NCBI GenBank assembly: GCA_947184155.2
Contig: CAMXCT020002335.1
Span: 645,094 to 709,093, forward strand
DNA from: Cladocopium goreaui
Lineage: Eukaryota; Sar; Dinophyceae; Suessiales; Symbiodiniaceae
Reading direction: 5' to 3'
DNA: 64,000 nt
Shown: piece by piece, positions 12,025 through 22,554 of the stretch
Layout of the letters: every line of letters starts with the position of its first letter
Position numbering within the stretch: position 1 is the first letter of the stretch
The notes under the pieces: generated by a model
What the model saw: the letters and a program-made list of their open reading frames with translations, nothing else
Told to the model about the DNA's origin: nothing
The model's database searches: none
Translations under genes and position numbers: made by a program

Positions 12025-12084
12025 AAGTGAATGGCTCTGTCAAGAGCATTGGCCCTGAGCCAACATTGACTTCATCATGATATA

Positions 12085-13395
12085 ATGATGATGAGCTTAA
12101 GACTTGACGACCTCCAAACGGACCAACAAAAGGCACATAAGAAAAGCCAACCCCAGATCCGGAACCCAACCCCGATTAGGGAGAAAAAATCTTCTATCTC
12201 CCTGACGTCCATGCAGGAAAAGTTTGCCCGCCTTTTCATGTCAATTGCGTCAGAATTGTGGCTTCGGGGGGCGATTGATACTGTTGAGGAGGTATTTGCA
12301 CATGCTGCCCGTAGTTTCACGCTCCGACTGGCTGAAACACTTTCACGGTACATATGCTCGCTCACTCGAAGAGCAGAGTCTCTGGCTACTCCAGAAACGG
12401 AATGCCTGCTATATGCCACCTATTGGTTTCGTCCAATTTTGTCCGAGCTAGTTGGGGCAGCCAAAGAGAGTGCAGAAGTGAACCGAAAACGTGCCCCCAG
12501 TGGCCCTGTGAAAGTTGTCGTCACAAATCAGCCCCACTCTCGTCGTCACACGGGGGTCGACGTGGTCAGCGGGGCATCGGCCTTACTGGCGTGGTTTCCG
12601 GCTAGCTGGGCCAGCAAGATTGCACCGTGTTTTCTTGGAGAAGCAGTTGGTGCCATCCAAGCCCCGCTAGAGGTTTCCTTCTCCTGCCCCCATCGAGTTT
12701 GTGAGGGGCTGCAACGAGAAGCGGTGGATCAAGTACTGCAGGCAGTTAAATTCACTGACAAAAACGCTCCAGGATTGAGTCTGGCCTTGGACGAGGAATT
12801 CCAAGCAGCTGATTGCTTTTCGGAACTCATCCGAGGGTACACAATGGGTGTTGTAGAGCCCTACATTATGATGGGCCTGCACCCCACTGGACCCACGAGA
12901 GTCAACCTGGAAGTGATTGTACCATCCTCCAAAGGACTTACTCCTGCAATGTGGAAGCAGACTGCTACCCTGTGTTCACTTGAGTGGCCGTCCAATTACA
13001 GCCTCCTGAGGTTGTGGCACACGCCCAAAAGTTTCCACCAGTACGCTGCCCAACTCAAGCAGCAAGTACAGCATCGCCATATGTTCACACACTGGGAGGT
13101 CAACCGCGGGAGGTTAGCAGGCAGGGTGCTTTTTCTACGACCAGCCCACTACGTGCCAGAAACGATTCTGCAACAACACGTGCGAGAGCGGACATTCCCT
13201 GATCGGAGACTACGCAAAAGAGCGCCAGAGACTGACGTAGATGGATTTCAGGCGAAATGCAATGAGTTAAAGCTTCTGGCTGCAAGGGCAGAAAGTGCGA
13301 ATCCTGTCTCCTTTGCGATTGGGAACAGCTGGAATGATACCCTCCGAGCAGACAAGCAACACCACCTTGAATACACTACACGAAGTCAGACATAG
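12085..13395 (+). CDS. C-terminal domain of large-retroelement helicase protein (copy 1, 5'-truncated)
   Basis: The 436-residue open frame is homologous from residue about 41 (LTSMQEKFARLFMSIASELW) to its end with the C-terminal part of the helicase polyprotein at 60.7-61.9 kb (LTAIQEKFARILLSVACELW). Shared landmarks include PETECLLYATYWFRPILSEL, SGASALLAWFPASWASKIAP and ERTFPDRR versus ERNFPDRK. The first 40 residues (MMMSLRLDDLQTDQQKAHKK) have no counterpart, so the copy is probably truncated near 12.2 kb and the ATG at 12085 belongs to flanking DNA. The frame is intact where copy 2 has a frameshift. The function of this all-alpha-looking domain is unknown. Confidence 0.8.
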   Translation: MMMSLRLDDLQTDQQKAHKKSQPQIRNPTPIREKKSSISLTSMQEKFARLFMSIASELWLRGAIDTVEEVFAHAARSFTLRLAETLSRYICSLTRRAESLATPETECLLYATYWFRPILSELVGAAKESAEVNRKRAPSGPVKVVVTNQPHSRRHTGVDVVSGASALLAWFPASWASKIAPCFLGEAVGAIQAPLEVSFSCPHRVCEGLQREAVDQVLQAVKFTDKNAPGLSLALDEEFQAADCFSELIRGYTMGVVEPYIMMGLHPTGPTRVNLEVIVPSSKGLTPAMWKQTATLCSLEWPSNYSLLRLWHTPKSFHQYAAQLKQQVQHRHMFTHWEVNRGRLAGRVLFLRPAHYVPETILQQHVRERTFPDRRLRKRAPETDVDGFQAKCNELKLLAARAESANPVSFAIGNSWNDTLRADKQHHLEYTTRSQT

Positions 13396-13604
13396 CTTCT
13401 TTCCTTTCTTTCCCCGCTGGGTTTCTGTTTGGGGTCGCTTGTTTTTCTCCTTTCTCTTGGTCCATTGGCTGCTGCATCCCTTCCTCTTGGCTCCCCCCTT
13501 TTTTTAGGCCTTTGGTCGGGGCCTATTTTGCTACGTTAGGGACTTATCACCTGCTCCTCCTCCCCTGCATGCCCCTCATAGTTCGATCATCTGAACCTTG
13601 TAGT

Positions 13605-13648
13605 CACCGTTGTGTATCTGTCCATAGACGTGACAGGTGCACTGGTGT
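13605..13648 (+). ncRNA. CAAAGACG-type hairpin 1 (copy 1 tail)
   Basis: Inner stem CTGTC/GACAG (13618-13622 with 13632-13636) closes loop CATAGACGT. An outer stem CACC/GGTG (13605-13608 with 13644-13647) lies beyond a larger internal loop. It sits in the position of the tail hairpin of copy 2 at 62101. Confidence 0.75.
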
Positions 13649-13685
13649 CTCATCCCCCTAATTCAGGTGTGTTCTGATGTCCTTT

Positions 13686-13728
13686 GTACGTGTGTGTATG
13701 TCCATAGACGTGACAGGTGCACTCGTAC
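13686..13728 (+). ncRNA. CAAAGACG-type hairpin 2 (copy 1 tail)
   Basis: Inner stem TGTC/GACA with loop CATAGACGT, and outer stem GTACG/CGTAC (13686-13690 with 13724-13728). It lies about 80 bases after hairpin 1 and shares GTGCACT on its 3' side, so the hairpin unit was duplicated here. Confidence 0.75.
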
Positions 13729-14886
13729 CTTTTTGCAGCTCTTTGGTCACTCCTGTATTTCATGTGCACGCTCTCCCCCTTGTGCTCCTGTTATTTTGAC
13801 TCAACACCCTGTCTTAGTTGCATGCCACATTGCATCTGCCGTCCGTCGCCCTCTCTGTGGTTTTTTGCGGTCCTCTTGGTGCCTTGTTTGGCTGGGCTCT
13901 TTGCCTCGTCTTGGCTCTTCTTCTGTCGGTGCGTCTCTTCGTTTCCTTGGTTGTCTGTTGTGCTCCTTTTCGTTTGCGGGTGTGCCCCCTTGTTTTCGTC
14001 TTGCGTTTTGCCTCTTTGGCCTGTCTCTCTGTCTCTTGTTGCCCTCCCTCCCCCTGCGGTCGGTCCCGTTTGGTGCACTGGTCCAGCTTCTTGCTGGTCC
14101 CTCCCTCTAGGTATCTGGTTGCAGTTGTGACGGCCTGGTTGCCCTGCCTTTGTGCTGGGTGTGTGGTTGTGCTCTGTCATCCCTCCGTCTTATGTCTCAT
14201 GGCAACAAAGGCTCATCAGCCCTGTGTGGGGTTCTTCGCCCTCTACACCATGTTGCAGATGATGTCAGGAAGCTTAGTGTGGCCACACTGAGGTATTCAT
14301 CCTACGATGATCCAGTCCCCACTCTGGACCCCGCTAAGCTGCCTTATTGCTATTCTAATGTGATTGGTGCAGCCTTCTCTACCCTGTCCTCCCCTGCCGC
14401 CCCGGCACCCCTCTCCCTGTTGTTTGTTGCTTGGTCTGTGTGTCTGGTCCTGCTCCTGTTCAGGCGCCCTGAGCCGTTTTGTGGTCATGGCAGGACGGTT
14501 ACTTCTCCTACGATTGTGCTATCCTCCCGTGCCCCCACTCAGGTACGAACGAATGGAGCTTAGAGCTGAGTGTTGGAGCATCACTGACCTGTTAGACCTA
14601 TTTTGTTGGACCAAGGTACTGAGGGGAAATCATCGACACAGCCTTCCTGCGATCCACTAAGGTGCCCCAAGACGGCTAATTAGTTTTCGTGCCCTTTGGC
14701 CTGCCCTTTTGCCTTGCCTTCTTACTTTTTGGGCCTCTTTTTGCGCTTTTGCGGGGCTTTTGCTTCCTTGGTTTTGAATTCGGTTTTCTCTTTTGGGTCT
14801 CTGTGGGATGTCCTCTGTTCGGGTACACTACATGTATAGCTACACTTACCCGAGAGGGGCGGTAGATAGCCGGCCGATGCCATGGA

Positions 14887-14950
14887 CCAGACTGTCCTGC
14901 AGTGGGCTCCACCGGTGCTTTCCGGTGGTGCTCCCTGTAGGCCATCCTGG
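14887..14950 (+). ncRNA. Conserved 3'-tail stem-loop (copy 1)
   Basis: CTGCAG pairs with CTGTAG (14897-14902 with 14935-14940), CCACCGG pairs with CCGGTGG around loop TGCTTT, and CCAG pairs with CTGG outside. The homologous structure at 63381-63444 has the same 44-nt core length with compensatory changes, so it is likely a selected RNA structure, perhaps recognised by the element's reverse transcriptase. Confidence 0.65.
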
Positions 14951-15508
14951 AGCGCCCGTGAGCAGCACAAGACTGCCCATATGGTTCGTCAATCAGCAGA
15001 TGGAATGTGATGATTCTGCAGTCTGCCTATTCTATGGGAGAGTGGCATTTTGGACCTGATCTCGCTACATTCTGCTTCTGCGCATACTGCAATGCACTGC
15101 AGGTCTTTCAGGGACGATGACATCCTGAAATGTCCTGAACAGTTCTGTAGTTTTTGGTTTTGCGAACCTGCACCAAGGAGAGCTACACTGCCCAAAGACA
15201 GCAACGGTATTGTGGAACTCTGCATTCAAATTTGCGAATACAATGGTTTGTTTTGCACTTTTCTCTGCTTTGCAAATACTGCGTTGGTACTGCGCTGGCT
15301 GAGACCACTCAAGCTGATGGCTGCAATCTCCCCTATGAAACTAGGGGCATGCTGGATTGGTGATGGTATTTTTGAAGCTTTTCCCTGGCCTGTATTGCTT
15401 CACGCACGCCATCACTGTCCACCCCCCCTTGGGGGGGGTTTCTGGCTTTTTCCTTTCACGGCTTCGAGGCTACGGTTGACGGATATGGTAACGACTCTGT
15501 CCATGGAG

Positions 15509-15564
15509 GTCTGACGAGCTGATCTGAGAGAACGCTGTCTGACGAGCTGATCTGAGAGAACGCT
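15509..15564 (+). repeat. 28-bp perfect tandem duplication
   Basis: The unit GTCTGACGAGCTGATC...AACGCT occurs at 15509-15536 and again at 15537-15564 with no difference. Confidence 0.95.
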
Positions 15565-15692
15565 GAGAGAGTTTTAATTGTAGCCCTGCCTTTTTGTACA
15601 GCTTGGCACATGCCTGAAGGTAATATACCAGCTCTTGCCTCCATGTTTGCGTGAAGCCGTGATATTAATTCATTTAGCAAGCTTTTGCGAAT

Positions 15693-15715
15693 GATGCAGT
15701 GGAAACCACTGCATC
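15693..15715. repeat. Perfect 10-bp inverted repeat with AAA loop
   Basis: GATGCAGTGG and CCACTGCATC flank AAA. It is a perfect hairpin without a T-run after it. I cannot assign a function. Confidence 0.9.
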
Positions 15716-16090
15716 TTGTGGCAAATCGATTACGTGATTGTTTTGGTTGGGCTCTGGCCCCGTTCTGTGTTTTTGTTTGGTTTTGCTGTTGCTTTGCTTC
15801 TCCGCTGGCGAAACGCAAGTCTGGCTGGGGGATTTGCGGGTCGTCGCTTTTGTTTGTTGTTTTTTGTTTGTTTGTTGTGGTGGTTTGATCGATTTGCCTA
15901 ATCCAATGGACTGATGTCCCTGTACAAATTTCTTTTTATGCTTACGCTCATATAAGGACCGAGCCTTAGTGCGACATCGGCCAGACTCGAGGAAAAAAAA
16001 CATTTTTGGCAGTGTGGAACCTTGCAACCTGTTCGAAACACGAAGCTCTTTAATACATTACGCAAGTAAAGCAAAGTTGGGTTTTGTTCA

Positions 16091-16221
16091 AGCAGCAAGC
16101 TTTCAACGCAGCCCTGCACAATAATCTCAATTCATCTTTTGCTGCAATCGGATGTTTGTAACGACCTGGCGGAAGCCATGAAGGCGTTGGACGGAAAAAA
16201 AAGCAGCAAGCTTTCAACGCA
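16091..16221 (+). mobile_element. SINE-like 91-bp insertion in a 20-bp target duplication
   Basis: AGCAGCAAGCTTTCAACGCA occurs at 16091-16110 and again at 16202-16221. Between the copies is a 91-bp segment beginning GCCCTGCACAATAATC and ending GGCGTTGGACGG followed by seven or eight A. A target duplication plus a terminal A-run is the signature of target-primed retroposition. A second copy of the segment, without duplication, lies at 27481-27568. No polymerase III boxes are evident, so it may be a short processed cDNA and not a true SINE. Confidence 0.75.
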
Positions 16222-16712
16222 ACTGGGGAGGACCACTTCTTGGAGTCCAAAAAGCCAATGTGTTTACGGCCCCGAAAATGAGGTTGCTGCAGTGACCTTT
16301 TTTTGCGAAAAATGGCGCAGCTTTACCAAAAAGCAATACTTGTGCAAGTGTAACGGGATGGCAGGATTCCGGGGAACACGGTTGCTGATTGAAGGTCTCT
16401 AGCCCCGCCTGCATGTCGCCAGTCTTTGCCAAAGCACCATGTTGTTTGGAATTGTTTGGGTGTTGTTGTCGCAGGCTTTCGCAACATGGCGTGGGTGAGG
16501 TGCTCATTCCGCTGCGACATTGTTGGCGGGATGCTTTTTCTGTGTTTGCGTTGGCAGTGGATCGTTTTGTCACGATTGGGCGTCGCACTGCTCAGTTTTG
16601 TTTTGGTCCCTTGATGCGTTGTTTGTTTCTGGGCTCCCCCCCTTCGCCTCCCTAGACTCCTAACACGGCAACTTTGCGGGTCGGGTTGTGTATGTCGCCC
16701 GGAGTTCAGTAT

Positions 16713-16753
16713 CATCCGGTTAAAGAATAATAGTATATATTTAAAACCGGATG
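16713..16753. repeat. 9-bp inverted repeat near the Copia 5' side
   Basis: CATCCGGTT (16713-16721) and AACCGGATG (16745-16753) flank an AT-rich 23-base spacer. It lies just before the Copia-type coding remnants. Whether it belongs to a long terminal repeat is not clear. Confidence 0.6.
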
Positions 16754-16963
16754 AATCCTTTGTTTACATTGGGGGAAGAGTTTCGATTTCATGACTCTGG
16801 CAGATTCCGTAAGAAGGCTGGAGATGCAAAATTTTGGTTTTACCACAGTTTTGTCCCAGTTTTGATGTCTTTAGCTGCGGAGTCTTGCCGGAGTCGGGCG
16901 GAGTCGGTGCACCTGCTGAAACCCTATTTGCAATGGGGAAAGGGTTGAAAGAGTTCCAACTTT

Positions 16964-17548
16964 GTGACTCCAGACGACTCCACAAGAAACCGCAAGATGC
17001 GCAAGATGATGTCACTGAACTCTTCGATTTGTTTGATGCCCATTTTTGGGGTTGGAAAGGTATGCAGAATTTGGACTCCCAAAGGCGGTCCTCCCCAGTA
17101 TGTCATCCTTGACTCAGGTTGCACTCGAGCCATGGGATCCCGCTTTGCCATTGATCGCCTTGTACAGGCCTGCCAACAACATCCTAAGCGTGATCACATT
17201 TGGTTTTCTAAGCAACCGTGTTCAAGTAAGTTTTCATTTGCCAATGGAGAACAATCTACTGTCAAGGAAAGATTAGTGATTCATTTTCGCAATGATCGTG
17301 CACAAACTGGTTGGATCACAACATGCGTTGACTTGCTACTTCCAGTTGGAAACCGATGTACAGCTTTCAGTCCGAAGACATCACATGCCCAGTCCCAGTA
17401 TGCAATGGTAAACATCGACCACACACAAACAAGGAAGGTTGCAAGAGATTCAAAGGATCAGAGCCTAAGCCTGCAGAGGTGCCGAAACCGGCCAAGTCTG
17501 ATTCTAAGAAGATTGTCAAGAAAACAATTCAGCCTGATAGCAAGTTAG
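16964..17548 (+). pseudogene. Copia gag remnant and aspartic protease
   Basis: The frame contains YVILDSGCTRAMGS (DSG at about 17111), matching the active site of Copia retropepsins, after a charged gag-like stretch. Upstream, two divergent repeats of a motif like EEFRFHDSGRFRKK (about 16770) and KEFQLCDSRRLHKK (about 16945) may be gag remnants. The frame runs past the protease into the wrong frame near 17380, where the coding continues in the next ORF, so a frameshift separates protease from integrase. Confidence 0.65.
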
Positions 17549-18840
17549 AAGTGCCGGCTCAACCTTTCAATCCTGATGAAGAGCCAATGGTGGCCTCTGG
17601 GCCAAGTTCCGGTTCAAAGGACGGTATCCCAAGACGTCGGGAACCTCAGATTGAAGAAGAACCTGAAGTCAAACCGGAACCAAGGGTTGAAGTAAAACTT
17701 GAAGAGAAGAAAGAACCGTCACCTAAGGGAACTTTGTCACTAGCACTTCAGAGAATTCATGATAAGCTTCAATCACCCACTGAACTTCTCAAGTTGCATT
17801 TGAAGCATTATCACATGACCACTGAACAATTCAAGAGAAGAACATCGGCTCTGAAGTTACCAAAAGAAATTTATGACAAATTTGATCAGATTACCAAATC
17901 ATGTGACACATGTTCCACTGCCAGGATTGCACCATCGAGAGCTAAGGTTTCAGGAATCCGAAGTGAAGTCTTTGGTGAACTTACTTTCATTGATCATGGA
18001 GAAGTTCCTATCAATCCTCAGTCAAAACTTCAATTCCTACTTATGTATGACGGTGCAACCTCATTGACTACTGCCTTTGTAGTTCAAAACAGATCTGATA
18101 CGGTGACGATATCTCATCTTCAAGAGTACTTTGAAACTTATCAGCTGAATCCAAAATACATTGTTGCCGATCAAGCTTTCATGGGCACTGAGATGGAGAG
18201 TTATTACAACCGGCACAGCATCAGGCCAATCTCTCTAGGACCAGGTACACCATGGCCAAATCGAGCTGAGGCAGCCATTCGCATGTTTAAGAAACAGGTC
18301 TCATTAATGCTAATTTCCTTGAAGGATGATTTGCTTGCCAACATTACTTATAAACAGTTGTTGAGACAAGCCTGCATTTCAAGGAACACCATGGTAACAC
18401 TCGGTGGTGTCACTCCTATTGAATTAGCATTTGGCAGAAGACCTGCCGATCTTACGGCGATTGAGCTCATGAATCCAGCACAGCTCACGACTGAGGCCCC
18501 TGCTCCTGAGAGACAGATTGAAGCACTAAGGTCACTGGCGATGCGAAAGTTTCTAGAGGCAAGTCTGATGACCTTCGAAGAGATATTGCAAGTAAACTTC
18601 AACTTAGTGATGGACCATTCTTTCCTGGAGATAAAGTTTACTATTGGACCGAAGACAAATCAAAAATCAAATCAGACGGTTCACATGGAGGAAAATGGAT
18701 AAAGGGGAAGTTGGTTTCCGTAGATGGCAGCATGGTTGGAGTTGACTTAGGAACCAGAATCGTGAAGGTCAACATCAGTAAAATAAGAAAAGATCATAAT
18801 CCTATTGAGGATATTGACATTCCTTTAGAACCAATTGCAC
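17356..18840 (+). pseudogene. Copia integrase, frameshifted near 18550
   Basis: An acidic Pro/Glu-rich linker is followed by an HHCC zinc-binding head (HLKHYH...CDTC, 17790-17920) and an integrase core with IVADQAF (18163) and WPNRAEAAIR (18253), the second Asp and the Glu of the DDE triad. Near 18550 the coding moves to another frame (KSDDLRRDIASKLQL, then FPGDKVYYWTEDKSK) and ends in the typical VKVNISKIRKDHNPIED region before the inversion breakpoint. Integrase joins element cDNA to host DNA. This copy is inactive. Confidence 0.75.
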
Positions 18841-21800
18841 TTGCCAGTGCCGACTTTTCGGCCAAAGCCAGAATCTACCATCAACATACTGACTCTTGAG
18901 GGTTCGGACAACCTTGTTGATTTCCCTGACATCACCTATGGTCGGACTGGCAGCGGCTGAGGCACAACGCGAAAACTTGTAGCAGATGTGAACCTGAGTT
19001 CTACTCTGCAACCAACTGAGCTGTCCAAGAACTGATCGATAAGCGGTATGAAGTTGTGGATTGCATTGGATGTTATCCTTCAAAGACTTATCAATCTTTA
19101 CTTCTTCAACTGCATCGACAGCAAGTTTCTGGTCAACGGAAATATATGGTCCATACTTGTCATGTGTCTTCCATTTGATGCGTTGTCCTACAAACATGAT
19201 GTCATTTTTGTCTTCTGAACCGACAGCAAAGTTCTTACGCAGACTGGACAAAACCTTGGACTCAAACACCTTGTCACCTGCCATGAACAGGTCATCAACA
19301 TGAAGGCAAATAAAACCATGTGGTCGGCGTCCTTGGGCATTGTTTCGGGCTACCGGATCCATAAGATGGTCAATTGCTTCAGAGATGGTTACCTGTTCAG
19401 TATTGACACTGCGAGGTGGTTGGTAAGTCCTTGTCTTAGAAGTACTGTCATACAGAACATATGTACATCTGTCTGCGCGTGTGGGAACAAGGTCACAGTC
19501 AAGTAAGGCTTTATCAATGATCTGCCACCAGCGGCGTGGCGCATCATTAAGACCGTAACCAGGTTTCTTAAGCCTAGCACCGATGTAAGGTGGATAACCA
19601 TACTCTGGTGGAATCTGACAAATGATGTCTCTAGTTTCATCATAGGCTTCACCTTGAAGGAAAGCGGTCTTTAGGTCCATATGGTACAAGTCCCAGTGAT
19701 AGTTTGCAGCCAGGTGTGTTGCACATCGGAAACCTGCTCGTGAAGCTGCTGGACTATCTGTTTGCTGGGTGTTCTTCTGTTTGTCCTGAAAACCCTTGAG
19801 GACCCATCTTGCCTTACATTTCTGGAAGTTACCGTCTTTGTCTTTCTTTACGGTAAGAACCCATCTTCCGGCTACGAAATTCCGAACTCTGGTTTTTCTC
19901 ATATCAACAAGATCAAAAACTTCATTGTCAATCCATGATTGGCATTCAGCCTTCTTTGCATCTAGAAACTGTTTGGCAAGTTGTCTCTTCTCTTGCTGAG
20001 TGGCTTCTTTTCTCTTCTTGCCAACAAGATAAGAAAATTTGTCTGTCATGGAATACAAGGTCATAAAAGCCTTGTCTTTTTCATTAATGCCGTGATATTC
20101 TTCAATGATATCAGATCTAGTCTTACGGCATCTAGTGCGTTGTCTCTCCGAAACAACGGAATAAGACATACCAATAGAATTGGAAGATTCTACACTGCTC
20201 AGAGCTACTGGTGAACCGTCAATCAATCTAGGCACAGAGAATGAAGCAGTATTACTGCACAACTTTTGTTCCTGTGACAGGAAACACCATTTTGAATCAT
20301 CAATAACAAGATCATTATAGTCAAGAGTCTCATCGGTATCTGTTGAACCATAAGGAATTGTTTCATCTGTGTCCTCTTCTGGTTCTTCTTCTTCTTCTTC
20401 TTCTTGTGGCTCTTGCTGATCTTGAGTGTCAGGTTGTGGATCATTCTCTGGCATTGGCGATGGATTAAAAGGTTCATCTCCGTCTAGCGGAAGTATTGGC
20501 GGTCCATTGTGTCCGGATGGTGCGGCATCTGGATCAGGCTCGTCATCATCAAAGTCATCAGGCACAGCATCATTCTTAGGTTTCTTCGGTTTCGAAGCGT
20601 CTGGAGCGACTACAGCGGGTTGTGTGGTCGCGTTTGGTGTGACTGATGGCTGTGTATCACCCCCCAAATGGTTACTAGGCTGAAATTGGGTTGAAGCCGA
20701 AGGAGGCATTTGTCTAGATGGTCGAGCCTTAGTTGCTGGTGGTATCGGCGGATCACCTGGTGGACGCTTTGTGCTCTGTGTCATTGGTGTGTCGTCAATG
20801 TTTGGTGGTATAATCGTATTGGGCACAATAATTGTATCTGGAGCAACAGGAATGCCAGTGGCTCCAGGAAATGGTGGTTGAGGATGATCAGGTGGTGATG
20901 ATGGATGAGGAGGCAAATCTGGTGGATCATCTTGTGGTGAATGCATCTCATCGTCAGGCACATCATCACTTGGTCTTGGTGGTGAATGAAATGGTGTTTG
21001 AAACTGATCATCATCAGGAGGAAAGCCGGGATGCGGCGTATGCGGTTCGTCAGGCCTGGGAACATCTGGAAGGTGTGGTGATGAAGGTGGTGTTTTAAGA
21101 TGTTCAGGCGGATGATCATCATCTTGGTTGTTGTTCTGCTGAGGTGGAAGACCCGGTGGAGGGTCGATGTTGGTGTTCTGTTCGGGAATGTCATCTGTAT
21201 TATCTGTAGGGATACTTCCATCATTGTTCCAAAACAATATTGCTGACCAATGGCTAGCAATCAGCTGCGACATATCTCTGGGATGTACGCGCAGAAAAAC
21301 ATGAGACGCATCTTTCTTCTTCCAAAGTAAGAGTACGCCGTGTGTGTGGCGGTATTCAACTCGCAATGACTGAAATCTACCACGAAAAATGATTGCATTG
21401 TCAAACATGGACGTACTCAGATACATCTGTCTGACATGTGAAACATCTTGTTGTGCTTCGATCTGAACAGGGTGATAAACATTACCAGTGGGTAGAGCAT
21501 TAATGCGGTTGAGCAGGCGTTTCGTGTAATAGTCACGTACTGGAAGACCCTGTTCGTACAAGTCAGTTGCCAACACCGGATGCTCGGATGCCGTAAGAGC
21601 GGCAAGCTGATTTTGCACTCCTCGCGATTCATCGAGATTCAAGTCTTCCAGCAGGTCTACTGCAAGTGACAGCTGCGATGGATAGAGAGCCCGTGAATTT
21701 CCTAATGGAAGGATGCATCTGATCAAAGTGCTACAGAATCGGTATGGATAAACTTGTGCCAACTTCGTTCTTGATCCATATCCTGGAGCACTACCTTCCA

Positions 21801-22554
21801 ATGGTTGATGATAATGTTTTGGATCATTTTTGGATTTACTATTACATCTCTTGAAAACTGGATTCAAGACTCCCTCAGGAAAATTGTGAAGTAAGGACGT
21901 TGGTTTGTAGTAATAGTATCCATTTGGGTCTCTCATACCAAAGGCGCACATATCTAATGTTCCATAGGTTACGGTATGCTTCATGAGAAGGCGTTGAAAG
22001 TGTTTGGTAAACCAAATCTTGGAAGTCGCAGGATTTTCAATGATGAAAAATCTACCATGTTCAATCTGATAAAGAGCGACTCTAGCACAAAATTCTACCA
22101 TGGGAAGATACTTTTTCCTTTTCTGATAAGTATCGGCAGGATCATTAATATTCTGCATTTGACTCCATGGTCCACAAACAGGTGCCATGTGGATAATTTT
22201 TGGCTGTTGTCGCTCAATGACTTCCATTGCCTTTCGCCGGCCTTCGGCAGTGAGCAAGTCGTAACCTGTACGGAGGTCAATTGGAGCGCCGACTCGAAGC
22301 CCTTGCATTGCTGCCGCTTGACTAAGCTTGGCAGAGCCGCTAAACAGCTCAAGGAAATCTAATTTTCCGGTCATAGCTGGCTCCCATGTATAACAACCAT
22401 ATGTAATACCTTCAGGACCTGACTGAATGGCATCGTGTTCTATGATGTTATTTGCATGGTCATCTGAGCGGCATGTGGACTTCACTGCTGTACAGGCGCC
22501 CTTGGCCGAAGATTCGGCACCGGCGGCAAAACATGGGCTGCGAAGTGACCGCAA
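18802..22554 (-). CDS. Copia polyprotein segment: methyltransferase-like domain plus reverse transcriptase
   Basis: A 1250-residue open frame. Residues about 65-240 form a cytosine-methyltransferase-like fold: DFLELFSGSAKLSQA (motif I), HMAPVCGPWSQ (motif IV region) and FFIIENPAT (motif VI). Residues about 400-780 are Pro/Asp-rich and probably disordered. Residues about 850-1190 are a Copia reverse transcriptase: GRWVLTVKKDKDGNFQKCKA, DLKTAFLQGEAYDE and CLHVDDLFMAGD with the catalytic Asp pair. The last about 15 residues are antisense to integrase, so RNase H is lost at the inversion breakpoint. The frame is otherwise uninterrupted, which argues for recent rearrangement. Motif IV has PVCG where active enzymes have PC(Q), so catalysis is doubtful. 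Confidence 0.8.
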   Translation of the reverse strand: MRSLRSPCFAAGAESSAKGACTAVKSTCRSDDHANNIIEHDAIQSGPEGITYGCYTWEPAMTGKLDFLELFSGSAKLSQAAAMQGLRVGAPIDLRTGYDLLTAEGRRKAMEVIERQQPKIIHMAPVCGPWSQMQNINDPADTYQKRKKYLPMVEFCARVALYQIEHGRFFIIENPATSKIWFTKHFQRLLMKHTVTYGTLDMCAFGMRDPNGYYYYKPTSLLHNFPEGVLNPVFKRCNSKSKNDPKHYHQPLEGSAPGYGSRTKLAQVYPYRFCSTLIRCILPLGNSRALYPSQLSLAVDLLEDLNLDESRGVQNQLAALTASEHPVLATDLYEQGLPVRDYYTKRLLNRINALPTGNVYHPVQIEAQQDVSHVRQMYLSTSMFDNAIIFRGRFQSLRVEYRHTHGVLLLWKKKDASHVFLRVHPRDMSQLIASHWSAILFWNNDGSIPTDNTDDIPEQNTNIDPPPGLPPQQNNNQDDDHPPEHLKTPPSSPHLPDVPRPDEPHTPHPGFPPDDDQFQTPFHSPPRPSDDVPDDEMHSPQDDPPDLPPHPSSPPDHPQPPFPGATGIPVAPDTIIVPNTIIPPNIDDTPMTQSTKRPPGDPPIPPATKARPSRQMPPSASTQFQPSNHLGGDTQPSVTPNATTQPAVVAPDASKPKKPKNDAVPDDFDDDEPDPDAAPSGHNGPPILPLDGDEPFNPSPMPENDPQPDTQDQQEPQEEEEEEEPEEDTDETIPYGSTDTDETLDYNDLVIDDSKWCFLSQEQKLCSNTASFSVPRLIDGSPVALSSVESSNSIGMSYSVVSERQRTRCRKTRSDIIEEYHGINEKDKAFMTLYSMTDKFSYLVGKKRKEATQQEKRQLAKQFLDAKKAECQSWIDNEVFDLVDMRKTRVRNFVAGRWVLTVKKDKDGNFQKCKARWVLKGFQDKQKNTQQTDSPAASRAGFRCATHLAANYHWDLYHMDLKTAFLQGEAYDETRDIICQIPPEYGYPPYIGARLKKPGYGLNDAPRRWWQIIDKALLDCDLVPTRADRCTYVLYDSTSKTRTYQPPRSVNTEQVTISEAIDHLMDPVARNNAQGRRPHGFICLHVDDLFMAGDKVFESKVLSSLRKNFAVGSEDKNDIMFVGQRIKWKTHDKYGPYISVDQKLAVDAVEEVKIDKSLKDNIQCNPQLHTAYRSVLGQLSWLQSRTQVHICYKFSRCASAAASPTIGDVREINKVVRTLKSQYVDGRFWLWPKSRHWQVQLVLKECQYPQ

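Larger units (their letters stand above)
13396..15124 (+). mobile_element. 3' tail of large retroelement, copy 1
   Basis: Non-coding pyrimidine-rich tail homologous to 61.9-63.6 kb. Shared blocks include TGTCTCATGGCAACAAAGGC (14191-14210 region and 62768 region), CACTGAGGTATTCATC followed by GATCC...GACTCCGCTAAG-like text, and CCGAGAGGGGCGGTAGAT (about 14850 and 63343). Homology fades after GGGACGATGAC (15112 and 63598). The many open frames seen here on both strands are not conserved between copies and are not genes. Confidence 0.75.
15125..16090. other. Intergenic, no gene recognised
   Basis: No convincing gene. It holds a 28-bp tandem duplication at 15509-15564, a perfect inverted repeat at 15693-15715, a C7/G8 pairing at about 15420-15440 and a T/G-rich stretch near 15840-15890. 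Reading frames present are short and compositionally ordinary. Confidence 0.5.

Noticed and set aside
13791-14180. Minus-strand hydrophilic 129-codon frame
   Set aside because: It is antisense to the conserved tail, is not preserved at 62.5-62.9 kb and has repeat-like composition.
13637-15059. Many 90-160 codon frames on both strands in the copy 1 tail
   Set aside because: The homologous tail at 61.9-63.6 kb does not conserve these frames, and the composition is pyrimidine-biased non-coding.
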